This document shows, in pieces, positions 17,679 through 27,622 of a stretch of DNA of 64,000 nt. Source of the stretch: CAVRUZ01 sp963724495 (GTDB taxonomy: Bacteria > Actinomycetota > Actinomycetes > Propionibacteriales > DAIQRJ01); the NCBI GenBank assembly GCA_963724495.1, contig CAVRUZ010000002.1, positions 372,001 to 436,000 on the forward strand, given 5' to 3'. A program made the position numbers and the translations under genes. The notes under the pieces are model-generated. The model saw only the letters and a list, made by a program, of their open reading frames with translations, had not been told where the DNA came from and did no database searches. Position 1 is the stretch's first letter. Every line of letters starts with the position of its first letter.

Positions 17679-19205
17679 ATGGCAGACCCCGCAGGCACCA
17701 CCACGCTCGCACCCGCCCACGAGGCGGGTGATCAGTTGTCGGCAGATCACCAGGAGCCGTCGAAGGAACACCGCCGGGTCGCGATGCTGACGCTCGGCTG
17801 TGCCCGCAACGAGGTCGACTCCGAGGAACTGGCCGCTCGTCTCGAGGCCGGCGGCTTCGAACTCACCGACGACGCCGACACGGCCGACGCGGTGATGGTG
17901 AACACCTGCGGGTTCGTCGACCAGGCGAAGAAGGACTCGGTGGACGCGCTGCTGGCCGCCGCCGACCTCCGTGACTCCGGGCGGCCGCAGGCGGTCGTCG
18001 CCGTCGGGTGTCTCGCCGAGCGCTACGGCGACCAGCTGGCTGCCGAGCTGCCGGAGGCCGACGCGATCCTGGGCTTCGACTCCTACGTCGACATCGCCAC
18101 CACGCTGCAGTCGGTCCTGGCCGGCAACGCGCCGGCGCCGCACGTGCCGCGGGACCGGCGCACGCTGTTGCCGCTGTCGCCGGCCGACCGGGCCGGCTCC
18201 ACGGCCGCAGTACCCGGCCACGGTGCAGCACCCACGATCGCTGCGCCCGACCTCCCGGCGGGCCTGGCGCCCGCCAGCGGCCCACGGGCACTTCGCCGCC
18301 GACTTGGGAGCGGACCCTCGGTGCCGCTCAAGATCGCCTCCGGCTGCGACCGGCGCTGCGCCTTCTGTGCGATCCCCAGCTTCCGCGGCGCGTTCCTGTC
18401 CCGGCGACCGACCGACGTCATCGACGAGGCCCGGTGGCTGCTCGAGCAGGGTGGCGTGCGTGAGCTGTTCCTCGTCAGCGAGAACTCCACCTCCTACGGC
18501 AAGGACCTCGGCGACCTCCGCCTCCTGGAGAAGCTGCTTCCCGAGCTCGCTGCGCTGCCGGCGGACCCGTGGATCCGGGTGTCGTACCTGCAGCCGGCGG
18601 AGGTCCGTCCGGGCCTCATCGACGTCATGACCACGACGCCCGGCGTCCTGCCGTACTTCGACCTGTCGTTCCAGCACGCCTCCGGACCACTGCTGCGGCG
18701 GATGCGTCGGTTCGGCGACGCGGGCCGCTTCCTGGAACTCGTCGCGAGCATCCGGGAGCGGAGCCCGCAGGCAGGCATCAGGTCCAACGTCATCGTCGGC
18801 TTCCCCGGTGAGACCGAGGACGACCTCGCGATCCTCACCGACTTCCTCACCCAGGCACGGCTCGACGCCGTGGGCGTCTTCGGCTACTCCGACGAGGACG
18901 GCACCGAGGCCGAGGGGCTGACCGACAAGATCGACCCCGACGAGGTACTGAGCCGGGCGGCTGCCGTGCAGGACCTCGTCGACGAGCTCGTGAGCCAGCG
19001 CGCCGAGGACAGGATCGGCGAGTCCGTCGACGTTCTCGTGGAGAGCACCGGAGCCGACGGCGTCGAAGGCCGGGCCGTGCACCAGGGACCGGACGTCGAC
19101 GGCTCGACCCGGATCCTCGACGCCGACCACGCGCGGGTTGGCGAGGTCGTGCGGGCAACCGTCGTGTCCAGCGACGGGGTCGACCTCGTCGCGTCGGCTG
19201 CCTGA
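17679..19205 (+). CDS. rimO: Ribosomal protein S12 methylthiotransferase
   Basis: Radical SAM enzyme that methylthiolates Asp of ribosomal protein S12. The 508 residues include the N-terminal MTTase domain with its three Cys (TLGCARNEVDSE, NTCGFVDQAKK, VGCLAERY), the radical SAM cluster CDRRCAFC near residue 223, and the C-terminal TRAM domain. FVDQAKKDSVD identifies RimO rather than MiaB. An ~45-residue Ala/Pro-rich insert separates the first two domains (about 165-215). The window also has the related miaB at 48.7 kb. Confidence 0.95.
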   Translation: MADPAGTTTLAPAHEAGDQLSADHQEPSKEHRRVAMLTLGCARNEVDSEELAARLEAGGFELTDDADTADAVMVNTCGFVDQAKKDSVDALLAAADLRDSGRPQAVVAVGCLAERYGDQLAAELPEADAILGFDSYVDIATTLQSVLAGNAPAPHVPRDRRTLLPLSPADRAGSTAAVPGHGAAPTIAAPDLPAGLAPASGPRALRRRLGSGPSVPLKIASGCDRRCAFCAIPSFRGAFLSRRPTDVIDEARWLLEQGGVRELFLVSENSTSYGKDLGDLRLLEKLLPELAALPADPWIRVSYLQPAEVRPGLIDVMTTTPGVLPYFDLSFQHASGPLLRRMRRFGDAGRFLELVASIRERSPQAGIRSNVIVGFPGETEDDLAILTDFLTQARLDAVGVFGYSDEDGTEAEGLTDKIDPDEVLSRAAAVQDLVDELVSQRAEDRIGESVDVLVESTGADGVEGRAVHQGPDVDGSTRILDADHARVGEVVRATVVSSDGVDLVASAA

Positions 19206-19291
19206 CGGGCTCGGCCGCACTGGAACTGGGCGGTTCGCCCATCTGGCCCGGTTAGGCTTCGAGGCATGCCTGGTGCACCACGGGGCTGCCC

Positions 19292-19882
19292 ATGACGCAG
19301 GCAGAGCCGCATTCCGACAAGACCACTCCGGTGGCCGGGATCCTCAACGCAGCAAACGTCCTGACCGGGGTGCGGGTCCTGCTGGTGCCGCTCTTCGGCT
19401 GGCTGCTGCTGTCGCACCCGGACTCGGTGCCATACCGCATTGCCGCGGTGGTGGTGTTCGTCATCGCCTCGGTGACCGATCGCATCGACGGCGAACTGGC
19501 GCGCAAGCACGGGCTGGTCACCGAAGTCGGGAAGATGGCCGACCCGATCGCCGACAAGGCCCTGATGGGCATGGCGTTGATCGGCCTGTCCCTGCTGGGC
19601 GAACTCCCGTGGTGGGTCACAGTGGTGATGCTGGTCCGCGAGGTCGGTATCACCGTGCTGAGATTCGTGGTCCTGCGCCGCGGAGTCATTCCGGCCAGTC
19701 GTGGCGGGAAGCTCAAGACCATGGTGCAGGCAATCGCGATCGGGCTGTACCTGCTGCCGCTCCCGGACGACTGGCACATCCTCGCCGAGGTGGCGATGGC
19801 CGTCGCGCTGGTGTTGACCGTGGTCACCGGCGTGGACTACGTCCGGTCGGCCATCTCCCGGTCCCGCGGCCGGCGGTCGTGA
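19292..19882 (+). CDS. pgsA: CDP-diacylglycerol--glycerol-3-phosphate 3-phosphatidyltransferase
   Basis: Membrane enzyme making phosphatidylglycerol phosphate. 196 residues with about five hydrophobic segments. The CDP-alcohol phosphotransferase signature DGxxAR-x8-GxxxDxxxD is seen as DGELARKHGLVTEVGKMAD followed by PIAD (residues ~68-90). The first Asp pair reads DRIDG. The stop overlaps the cinA GTG. The order rimO-pgsA-cinA-clgR is standard in actinobacteria. Confidence 0.93.
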   Translation: MTQAEPHSDKTTPVAGILNAANVLTGVRVLLVPLFGWLLLSHPDSVPYRIAAVVVFVIASVTDRIDGELARKHGLVTEVGKMADPIADKALMGMALIGLSLLGELPWWVTVVMLVREVGITVLRFVVLRRGVIPASRGGKLKTMVQAIAIGLYLLPLPDDWHILAEVAMAVALVLTVVTGVDYVRSAISRSRGRRS

Positions 19883-20433
19883 CCGGCGAGGTGCCCGGCG
19901 CCGCGGCCGCGGTCGCCCTGCTCCAGGAGTTGTCGCTGACGGTGGCGACCGCCGAGTCGTTGACGGGCGGGCTGGTCTGCGCGGCACTGACGTCGGTGCC
20001 CGGCTCGAGTGCCGTGGTGCGCGGCGGCGTCGTCGCGTACGCGGTCCCGGTCAAGCACGATCTCCTGGGAGTCGATGCCGGCCTGTTGGACCGCGAAGGT
20101 GCGGTGCACCCCGACGTCTGCGAGGCGATGGCGCGGGGAGCGGGACGGTTGCTGCATGCCGACGTGGGGCTCGCCACGACCGGCGTCGCCGGCCCGGAGT
20201 CACACGGCGGAAAGGACCCGGGCACGGTCTACATCTGCGTCGCGCTCACCGCCGACACCGACGGCGGCCAGGGACCAGCGACCGTGCGACGGCTCCAGCT
20301 CGACGGTGACCGTGACGACGTGCGTCGCGCCACGGTGACGGCAGTCCTGTCGCTGCTCACGGGGTTGCTGTCCGACGGAACCGGGCGTGCAACCGCCCGG
20401 CCAGAGCCGCCACCGCCACTCCTACCAACGTGA
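19879..20433 (+). CDS. cinA: CinA-type nicotinamide-nucleotide amidase
   Basis: 184-residue stand-alone CinA C-terminal (PncC) domain, which deamidates NMN to NaMN. It shows TVATAESLTGG, VVRGGVVAYAVPVKHDLLGV, TTGVAGP and GTVYICVAL. GTG 19879 overlaps the pgsA stop by 4 bases. The 3' end overlaps the opposite-strand transporter gene by 77 bp, and the final RPEPPPPLLPT is encoded inside that overlap. Confidence 0.92.
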   Translation: MTGEVPGAAAAVALLQELSLTVATAESLTGGLVCAALTSVPGSSAVVRGGVVAYAVPVKHDLLGVDAGLLDREGAVHPDVCEAMARGAGRLLHADVGLATTGVAGPESHGGKDPGTVYICVALTADTDGGQGPATVRRLQLDGDRDDVRRATVTAVLSLLTGLLSDGTGRATARPEPPPPLLPT

Positions 20434-21373
20434 GCACGGCACCGACGACGGTCTGCCAGGTGAGCGGATGGTCGGCCACCAGGTCGATCACGAGGGCACC
20501 GAGGATCTGCCCGGCGACGGTGGCGAGGCCGAGGAGCAGGACGCCGAGGGTTCGCACGAGTCGCGCGGCGAGCCAGATGAAGGCGATGCCCATCGGTCCG
20601 CCGAGGTAGAGCCAGACGTCGCCGAGGTCGGCCGACGGGGGAACAGAGAGCCCGCCGGTCACGCCGGCGGCGACACCCACCACCGCCAGCAGGACCGCTG
20701 TTCCGGTGACGAAGTTGATGACGGTTGCGGCACCCGCACTTCCCACGACGGCCACCACGCCGTTCATCGCCTGCTGCCAGGTGGTGATCAGGCCGGCGAT
20801 CAACGGCAGGAGAAGCCAGAGCCACTCCGATCCCTTGATCCCGCCGACATCGCCGACCCGGCCACTGACCGAGATGACCACCGCGACGACGGCGAGCGCC
20901 GCTCCGAACACCCGGACAGCCGAGATCGGTCGGCGGCCCGCCGGCCCGAGTCCCAGGTTGTCCACCACCAGTGCGCCGACGGACTGGCCGGCGACCACGG
21001 CCACGGTGAACAGGGCGACGCCGATGATGTGGATCGTGAGTCCCTGCGTGGACACGAGGAACGCACCACAGGCGCCGCCCGCCACCTGCCACGGCCGCAG
21101 CAGCCGCTCGCGCAATGCGGCCCTGACGTCGGCCAGGCGCCCTCGCAGCGCGGGCGACAGCGCGCAGGCCGCCAGCAGGAGGATCAGGCCGCCACCGAAG
21201 GAGATCAGTGCCGCCTCCAGTCCGGCGGGCACGTCACCGCCAAGCCGGACGGCAAGCGCTCCGTTGACCTTCGACTGCAGGGCCACCAGGGCGCCGACGC
21301 AGAAGGCGGCGGCCAGTCCGGCGAGCAGCACCGCGCGTGACCGCCGAGCCGTTGCCAGCGTGGAAGAAGACAC
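20357..21373 (-). CDS. DMT-superfamily transporter, YdcZ/DUF606 type
   Basis: 338-residue integral membrane protein made of two similar halves of about five helices each. Each half has the YdcZ-family pattern GxxxALQSxVNGALA / TWQQAMNGVVA and (V)AGQSxGALVVDxxG / VAGQILGALVIDL. The transported substrate is unknown. I chose GTG 21373 (VSSSTLATARR) because sequence upstream in the frame is basic and not hydrophobic. It diverges from clgR and converges on cinA with a 77-bp overlap. Confidence 0.8.
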   Translation of the reverse strand: MSSSTLATARRSRAVLLAGLAAAFCVGALVALQSKVNGALAVRLGGDVPAGLEAALISFGGGLILLLAACALSPALRGRLADVRAALRERLLRPWQVAGGACGAFLVSTQGLTIHIIGVALFTVAVVAGQSVGALVVDNLGLGPAGRRPISAVRVFGAALAVVAVVISVSGRVGDVGGIKGSEWLWLLLPLIAGLITTWQQAMNGVVAVVGSAGAATVINFVTGTAVLLAVVGVAAGVTGGLSVPPSADLGDVWLYLGGPMGIAFIWLAARLVRTLGVLLLGLATVAGQILGALVIDLVADHPLTWQTVVGAVLTLVGVAVAALAGRLHARFRRTATP

Positions 21374-21527
21374 CGAAGGAGTATCGCGGGTGTGACCGGA
21401 TCTGGGCCGGGCTGCCCGCGGTTCGTGATAGGCCCGCAAACCGCGCCAGGTTCCGTCGCATCTCACCGGCGACACGGCGTCGGACAGGCGGTGATGCTGT
21501 CGCCGGGGCGGAGTACCGTCATCCGTG

Positions 21528-21914
21528 ATGACCTCCATGACTCCGGCGGCCGATCGGTCCGCCAGCACCCTGCTCCGCGAGCATCTCGGCGATGCCCTGC
21601 GTCGCCACCGGCTGCGCCAGGGGCGAACGCTGCGCGACGTCAGCGCGCTCGCCCGGGTGTCGCTGGCTTACCTGTCCGAGATCGAGCGGGGTCGCAAGGA
21701 GGCGTCGAGCGAGCTGCTCGCCGCCGTGTGTGAGGCACTCGAGGTCCCGCTGAGTTCGCTGCTCATGGAGGTCAGCGACCAGCTTGCGCTGGCCGAGCTG
21801 GCTGCCCGCACTCCGATGCCGGCCCGTCGTATCGACTCGCGTGCATTGCACGTGCACCGCTCGCAGGGACCGGGTTCCGCACCCATGGTCTCGCTGGCCA
21901 CGTCGGCGGCCTGA
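21528..21914 (+). CDS. clgR: ClgR-type helix-turn-helix transcriptional regulator
   Basis: 128 residues. The XRE-type HTH near residues 20-75 reads LGDALRRHRLRQGRTLRDVS then SLAYLSEIERGRKEASSELL, the clgR signature. ClgR activates clp protease and other proteostasis genes in actinobacteria. The tail carries the degenerate Ala-rich end (LATSAA) on which ClgR proteins are degraded by Clp; that role here is inference. Starts at GTG 21525, ATG 21528 or ATG 21537 are all possible. Its place after cinA supports the name. Confidence 0.88.
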   Translation: MTSMTPAADRSASTLLREHLGDALRRHRLRQGRTLRDVSALARVSLAYLSEIERGRKEASSELLAAVCEALEVPLSSLLMEVSDQLALAELAARTPMPARRIDSRALHVHRSQGPGSAPMVSLATSAA

Positions 21915-21990
21915 GCGACCGTCGTCGCTGCACGTCCGTTCTGCGGTCGGACTCCTGCTGAACCGCCCCGCTGCGTCTGAGGTGTTCGGT

Positions 21991-24900
21991 TCAGCCGCGA
22001 AGCCGGAGCCCGCGTGGCGTGATCGTGAAGCCGGCGGCCGACAGCGCCTGGGCGACGGGGGAGTCGTGCACTCCGACCCCGTCCGCCTTCTCCACAGCGA
22101 GGCGACCCAGGGCACCACGCCGCACTGCTTCGGCGACGCCGGCAGCTGCCGCCGCGAGCACGTCGGGATCGTCGGCGAACGACAACAGCGTCCGGCCGCC
22201 GGACTCGAGGTAGAGCACGAGCGACCCGTCGACCAAGGCCACGAGGGCTCCGGGCTTGCGTCCCGGCCGGTGCCCCGTGCTGCCGGTGCCGGTCGGCCAG
22301 CCGAGGGCTGCGCCGTAGGGATTCGCGGGGTCCGTCGCCGCCAGAACCAGAGCCCGGGAACCGGCTCGGGTGCGGTCCGCGTCTGCCCGGAGCCGGTCTA
22401 CGGCACCGGGGGCACCGAACTGCGCTGCCCCGAGACCGGCGACGTAGTAGCCACGCAACGCCCGGCCGGACTGCTCGAAGGCGGCCAGCACCTTGTAGAC
22501 CGCGGCGAAACCACCGCTGATGCCTTCGGCCTCCACGACTCCGCGCGACACGACCCCGTACCGGTCGAGCAACAGCTCGGCCTGAGCGTGCCCCCGCCGG
22601 GTCGGGTCGACCTCGGGCTTCGGCAGAAGGGACCAGCGCCCCGAGACGGCCGGTGGGCCGGATCGGCTGGGGAGGCGGGTCCGGACGCTGCCCCGCCCGC
22701 CGGCTACCCGCCCGCGCGGTGCCCGTCGCAGGGCCGGAGGCCGGTTCGCCCCACCGGACAGCAGCGCCCGTAGGCCGACGATGGTGTCGCCGGTGACGCG
22801 TCCGGCCCAGACCAGGTCCCAGATCGCGGTGACGAGGTCGGCGTCGTAGACGGGCGCCGGTGCCCCTGCGGAGACCGCGTCGGCCAGTTGCCGGAAGAAG
22901 AAGCCGCCGCCACTGCCGAGAACCTCGAGCACCCGATCGGTGAGCCACGAGTCGCCCAGTGGAGCGGCCGCGGCGTCAGCCCTGTCGCCGTCAGACCCAT
23001 CAGGCCCGTCAGCTCCGGCGGCCGCCACGCCGGGCATGGCCAAGGTCAGCGGCGCGGTGTCGGCCGGGTGCAGCGCCACCCAGCCGGCCGCCTGCCCGGG
23101 CAAGGCACCTGCACCGCTCCAGATCACCTCGCCGGCCGCGGTGAGCTCGTCGAGCATGGCTGGGGTGTAGTTCCGTACCCGGCTCGGGAGCACCAGCGAC
23201 TCCCAGGCGGCCGCCGGCTGGGCCAGCCCGGCGAGTTGCTCGATGGTCTGAAGCACACCGTCGACGCCGGACAGCGGCCGGTCGACGTGCTGCCACGCCG
23301 GCAGGAACCGTCCGAGCGTGTCCTGCTCCACCGGCTCCACCTGCTGCCGCAGCGTCGCCAGGCTGCGCCGGCGGAGGAGGCGCAGCACTCCGGTGTCGCA
23401 CCACTCCTCACCGGTGCGGCCGGGCGTGAACTCGCCATGGTCGGCCCGCTGCTGCTGGGCCAGCCGATGCAGGGCCGGAAGCACCACGGCGGTGCCGACG
23501 CCGAAGTGCTCGGCCAGGTCGCCGGTGACGAAGGGCACATGGGTCCGGGCGAAGCGGGAGACGAGATCGCCGAGGGGGTCGGCCACCGACTCCTGCAGCG
23601 TGGACGGCAGGCCCGGTGGGAAGGGAACCCCGAAGGCGTCGCGGAGCCGTGAGGCGTCCTCGATGACCGCGAACCGGGACTCGCCGCCCAGCCTCACCTC
23701 GATGAGCCGATGCGACGCGACCAGGTGCTCCAGCCGGTCATGAAGGTCGTCCGGATCGTCGACGCGCAGGGCCAGGTCGGCACCCGACATCGGCCCCAGG
23801 TCGCGGAGCAGGTCGACGACCCCCTCGACACCTCGTGCACGGCGCTCGGCCGTGAGCCGTTGGAGTTCCGCCCCGACCTGCACGAGCACTTCCTCCTCGA
23901 GCAGTTCGCGCAACTGGGTACGCCCGAGCAGCTCGGCGAGCAAGCCGGGGTCGAGCGCCAGCGCCGCCGCCCGTCGTTCTGCCAGCGGCGCATCGCCCTC
24001 GTAGAGGAACCCCGCCACGTAGCCGAAGGAGAGGGCGGCCGCGTAGGGCGACGGCCGCTCGGTCACCACGTCGAGGACGCGTACGGACCGATCGCGGAGG
24101 CGGCCGAGCAGTCCGGTGAGGGCGGGGAGGTCGTAGACGTCCTGCAGCACCTCCCGCACGGTTTCGAGGACGATCGGGAACGAGCCGTATCTGGCGGTGA
24201 CCTGCAGCAGCTGCGACGACCGCAACCGCTGCTGCCACAGCGGTGTCCGCTTGCCGGGGTCGCGTCGTGGCAGCAGGAGTGCACGTGCAGCGCACTCGCG
24301 GAACCGGGCTGCGAACAAGGCCGAACCGCCCACCTCGGCGGTGACCAGGTCCTCGATTTCGTCCGGCTCGAACAGGAAGGCCTCGGCGCCGGGCGGATCG
24401 GCATCGGTCTCGGGGATACGCAGCACGATGCCGTCGTTGGTCGACATCGCGTTGACCTCGACGCCGAGTCGCTCGCGCAACCGTGCCTGCACGGCCAGCG
24501 ACCACGGTGCGTGCACCGCCTGCCCGTAGGGGGAGAGCAGGCAGATCCGGTGGTCGCCGAGCTCGTCGCGGAACCGTTCGACGATCAGCGTCCGGTCGTC
24601 GGGAAGACGTCCGGTCGCCAGTCGCTGCTCGGCGAGGTAGGCGAGCAGGTTGTCGGTTGCCCAGGTGTCGAGGCCGGCTTCGGTGAGCTGCGCGCGTGCG
24701 TCGGTGTCCGTGCGCGCCGACAGCGTGCGGGCATAGGCACCGAGTGCGATGCCCAGTTCGGCCGGACGGCTGATGCTGTCGCCCTTCCAGAACGGCAGCC
24801 GGCCGGGCTGACCGGGTGCCGGGGTGACCAGTACCCGGTCGTGGGTGATGGCCTCGATCCGCCAGGAGGTCGCGCCGAGCGCGAAGACGTCACCCACCCG

Positions 24901-26667
24901 GGACTCGTAGACCATCTCCTCGTCGAGTTCGCCGACGCGGGCGCCGGACGCCTCGCCGGCGATGAACACCCCGAACAGGCCGCGGTCGGGGATCGTCCCG
25001 CCGGACGTCACCGCGAGGCGCTGGGCACCGGGTCGCCCCGACAGGGTGCCGGACACGCGGTCCCACACCAGTCGGGGACGGAGCTGGGCGAACTCGTCGG
25101 AGGGGTAGCGGCCGGCGAGCATGTCGAGCACCGCGTCGAAGGCCGACCGCGGGAGGGTGGCGAACGGCATCGCTCGCCGGACCAGCTCGAACAGCTCCTC
25201 CACCTGCCAGGTTCGGTCTGCCACCGCGGCGATGATCTGTTGGGCCAGGACGTCGAGCGGGTTGGTGGGGACGTGCAGTTCCTCGATGCTGCCGGTGGCC
25301 ATCCGGGTGGCGGTCACCACGGCGGGCAGCAGATCGGTCCTGGCCTTGGGGAACAGCACGCCGCGGGAGATCTCACCGACCTGGTGCCCGGCCCGGCCGA
25401 TGCGCTGGAGTCCGCTGGCCACCGACGGTGGCGGCTCGACCTGGATGACGAGGTCGATCGCCCCCATGTCGATCCCCAGCTCGAGCGAGGACGTCGCCAC
25501 CACACAGGGAAGGCGGCCGGCCTTGAGATCGTCCTCGATGAGCGCCCGTTGCTCCTTCGACACCGAGCCGTGGTGCGCCTTGGCGAGGAGGGGCGGTGAC
25601 CCGATGGCCGCACCAGACTGGGCCATGACCTGCGCCGGCTGGACCTCCTGCGGGTCGACCGGTGCGTAGTCGGGATCCTCCGGCCCCGCTGCCCTGGCGG
25701 CGGCGATCTCGTTGAGCCGGGCGGTGAGGCGCTCGGCCAGGCGCCTGGAGTTGCAGAAGACGAGCGTGGAGCGATGCTGCTCGACCAGGTCGACGATGCG
25801 CTCCTCGACGTGCGGCCAGATCGAGGGCCGCTCGCGCTTGCCGGCCGAGATCTGCACCAGATCGTCGTCACCGAGAACAGGTGCCGTCGTGCCGGCGTCG
25901 GTGGCCGGCGCGGCGTCGAGCTCCGCGAGGTCGGGTACCGGCACGACGATCGAGATGTCGACCTGCTTGTCCACCCTCGGCGCCACGATGGTGACCGGTC
26001 GCCCGCCGCCGAGGAAGGCTGCAACGGTCTCGGCCGGGCGCACGGTCGCCGACAGACCGATTCGCTGTGCAGGTTGCGGGAGCAGCGCGTCGAGGCGTTC
26101 GAGAGACAGCGCGAGGTGTGCACCTCGCTTGGTGCCGGCGACCGCGTGGATCTCGTCGAGGATCACGGTGCCGACGCCGGTCAAGGTCTGCCGGGCTGCC
26201 GACGTGAGCATGAGGAAGAGCGACTCGGGGGTGGTGATGAGGATGTCCGGCGGGTGCGAGACCAGTGCCCGCCGCTGCTGGGGCGGGGTGTCACCGCTAC
26301 GGATGCCCACGGTGACGCGCGGTTCGGGCAGCCCGAGCCGATGCGAGGCCTGGGCTATCCCGGTGAGTGGTGCCCGCAGGTTGCGCTCGACGTCGACCGC
26401 CAGCGCCTTGAGCGGCGACACGTAGAGGACGGTCGTCGACTTCGGGACTCGACCGTCGGCGCCGTCCTGCGGAGTGACCAGCCGATCCAGGGCCGAGAGG
26501 AACGCCGCCAGCGTCTTCCCTGACCCGGTGGGTGCGACGACCAGCGTGTTCGATCCGGTCGCGATGGCGGCCCAGGCCTGAATCTGCGCGGGAGTGGGGT
26601 CGGCGAACGACGTGTCGAACCACGCCCGGGTAGCCGGGCCGAAGGCGACGCTTGTTGGCACCCGCAC
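21991..26667 (-). CDS. lhr: Lhr-type large ATP-dependent helicase
   Basis: 1558 residues, the normal size for bacterial Lhr (Lhr-Core plus long C-terminal region), a 3'-5' DNA/DNA:RNA helicase linked to DNA repair. Motifs in order: APTGSGKT (Walker A, near 50), LYVSPLKALAVD, TTPESL, VILDEIHAV, LSATV, then in the second RecA domain ATSSLELGIDMGAIDLVIQ and QRIGRAGHQVG. The C-terminal half contains the winged-helix and Lhr-specific repeats. GTG 26667 or 26661 (VPTSVAFGP) are the likely starts. It converges on clgR and diverges from rmlD. Confidence 0.93.
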   Translation of the reverse strand: MRVPTSVAFGPATRAWFDTSFADPTPAQIQAWAAIATGSNTLVVAPTGSGKTLAAFLSALDRLVTPQDGADGRVPKSTTVLYVSPLKALAVDVERNLRAPLTGIAQASHRLGLPEPRVTVGIRSGDTPPQQRRALVSHPPDILITTPESLFLMLTSAARQTLTGVGTVILDEIHAVAGTKRGAHLALSLERLDALLPQPAQRIGLSATVRPAETVAAFLGGGRPVTIVAPRVDKQVDISIVVPVPDLAELDAAPATDAGTTAPVLGDDDLVQISAGKRERPSIWPHVEERIVDLVEQHRSTLVFCNSRRLAERLTARLNEIAAARAAGPEDPDYAPVDPQEVQPAQVMAQSGAAIGSPPLLAKAHHGSVSKEQRALIEDDLKAGRLPCVVATSSLELGIDMGAIDLVIQVEPPPSVASGLQRIGRAGHQVGEISRGVLFPKARTDLLPAVVTATRMATGSIEELHVPTNPLDVLAQQIIAAVADRTWQVEELFELVRRAMPFATLPRSAFDAVLDMLAGRYPSDEFAQLRPRLVWDRVSGTLSGRPGAQRLAVTSGGTIPDRGLFGVFIAGEASGARVGELDEEMVYESRVGDVFALGATSWRIEAITHDRVLVTPAPGQPGRLPFWKGDSISRPAELGIALGAYARTLSARTDTDARAQLTEAGLDTWATDNLLAYLAEQRLATGRLPDDRTLIVERFRDELGDHRICLLSPYGQAVHAPWSLAVQARLRERLGVEVNAMSTNDGIVLRIPETDADPPGAEAFLFEPDEIEDLVTAEVGGSALFAARFRECAARALLLPRRDPGKRTPLWQQRLRSSQLLQVTARYGSFPIVLETVREVLQDVYDLPALTGLLGRLRDRSVRVLDVVTERPSPYAAALSFGYVAGFLYEGDAPLAERRAAALALDPGLLAELLGRTQLRELLEEEVLVQVGAELQRLTAERRARGVEGVVDLLRDLGPMSGADLALRVDDPDDLHDRLEHLVASHRLIEVRLGGESRFAVIEDASRLRDAFGVPFPPGLPSTLQESVADPLGDLVSRFARTHVPFVTGDLAEHFGVGTAVVLPALHRLAQQQRADHGEFTPGRTGEEWCDTGVLRLLRRRSLATLRQQVEPVEQDTLGRFLPAWQHVDRPLSGVDGVLQTIEQLAGLAQPAAAWESLVLPSRVRNYTPAMLDELTAAGEVIWSGAGALPGQAAGWVALHPADTAPLTLAMPGVAAAGADGPDGSDGDRADAAAAPLGDSWLTDRVLEVLGSGGGFFFRQLADAVSAGAPAPVYDADLVTAIWDLVWAGRVTGDTIVGLRALLSGGANRPPALRRAPRGRVAGGRGSVRTRLPSRSGPPAVSGRWSLLPKPEVDPTRRGHAQAELLLDRYGVVSRGVVEAEGISGGFAAVYKVLAAFEQSGRALRGYYVAGLGAAQFGAPGAVDRLRADADRTRAGSRALVLAATDPANPYGAALGWPTGTGSTGHRPGRKPGALVALVDGSLVLYLESGGRTLLSFADDPDVLAAAAAGVAEAVRRGALGRLAVEKADGVGVHDSPVAQALSAAGFTITPRGLRLRG

Positions 26668-26761
26668 ATCCTGCCTGGCGGGACCGACAGGCGGCGTCCG
26701 CGCCCGTTGGCACCGCGTCGGGCTAGCGTGTCGACGTGACCGACATCCGCGGCGGGATCGC

Positions 26762-27622
26762 ATGATCTGGTTCGTGACCGGGGCCCGAGGCATGCTCGGC
26801 CATCGGCTGGTTGAGCGACTGGCGGCCACCGGCCACCACGTCATTCCTGCCCCCAGAGACCTGGACATCACGGTTGGCGAAGACGTCGACCGGGCGCTGG
26901 CGTCCGCCGGCGCGGACGTGATCGTCAACGCAGCGGCATTCACCGCCGTCGACGCGGCCGAGGCCGACGAGGAGCGCGCCATCGCGGTGAACGGGACCGG
27001 CGCCGGCAACGTCGCCGCAGCCGCGGCGAGGTATGGGGCGGCGGTTCTGCAGATCTCCACGGATTACGTCTTCGATGGGAGCGCCACCGAGCCCTATGAC
27101 GAGGACACGCCGACGGCGCCGGTCTCGGCCTACGGGCGCAGCAAGGCGGTTGGTGAGGCTGCCGTGCTGAGTTCGGGCGCTCGAGCCGCTGTGGTGCGCA
27201 CGGCCTGGCTCTATGGTCCCGGCGGCGGCAACTTCGTCAGCACGATGCTGCGGCTCGAGCGCGAGCGCGACGTCGTGCAGGTCGTGGACGACCAGGTTGG
27301 TCAACCAACTTCCACCGACGTCCTCATCGACGCGCTGCTTGCACTGGCGCCAGGTGTCGTCGACGGCTCGATGCTGGGCTGCTACCACGCCACCTGCCGA
27401 GGTCAGACGAGTTGGTGCGGGCTGGCGTCGGAGGTCTTCCGGCTGGCGGGCGCCGACTCCGGGCGGGTGCAGCCCACCACGTCTGCAGCCTTCGTACGAC
27501 CTGCGCCCAGGCCCGCCTTCAGCGTCCTCTCCCACCGCCGTTGGAGCGAAGCCGGGCTACCCGACCTGGCCACGTGGCCGGACGCCTTGCGCGCGGCGTA
27601 TCCGGGCTTGTCAGCCGCCTGA
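26762..27622 (+). CDS. rfbD: dTDP-4-dehydrorhamnose reductase
   Basis: Last step of dTDP-L-rhamnose synthesis. 286 residues of an extended SDR with GARGMLG (NADP-binding, residues 7-13), STDYVFDG, the catalytic YGRSK and RTAWLYG. The other dTDP-rhamnose genes are not in the window. It is the first gene of the polysaccharide locus and converges with pyrE, overlapping it by 12 bases. Frame and length are intact. Confidence 0.93.
   Translation: MIWFVTGARGMLGHRLVERLAATGHHVIPAPRDLDITVGEDVDRALASAGADVIVNAAAFTAVDAAEADEERAIAVNGTGAGNVAAAAARYGAAVLQISTDYVFDGSATEPYDEDTPTAPVSAYGRSKAVGEAAVLSSGARAAVVRTAWLYGPGGGNFVSTMLRLERERDVVQVVDDQVGQPTSTDVLIDALLALAPGVVDGSMLGCYHATCRGQTSWCGLASEVFRLAGADSGRVQPTTSAAFVRPAPRPAFSVLSHRRWSEAGLPDLATWPDALRAAYPGLSAA

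Noticed and set aside
16185..19220. 1011-codon minus-strand open frame across rimO and pfp
   Set aside because: Composition and Arg-rich translation are those of a shadow frame; pfp and rimO fully explain the region.
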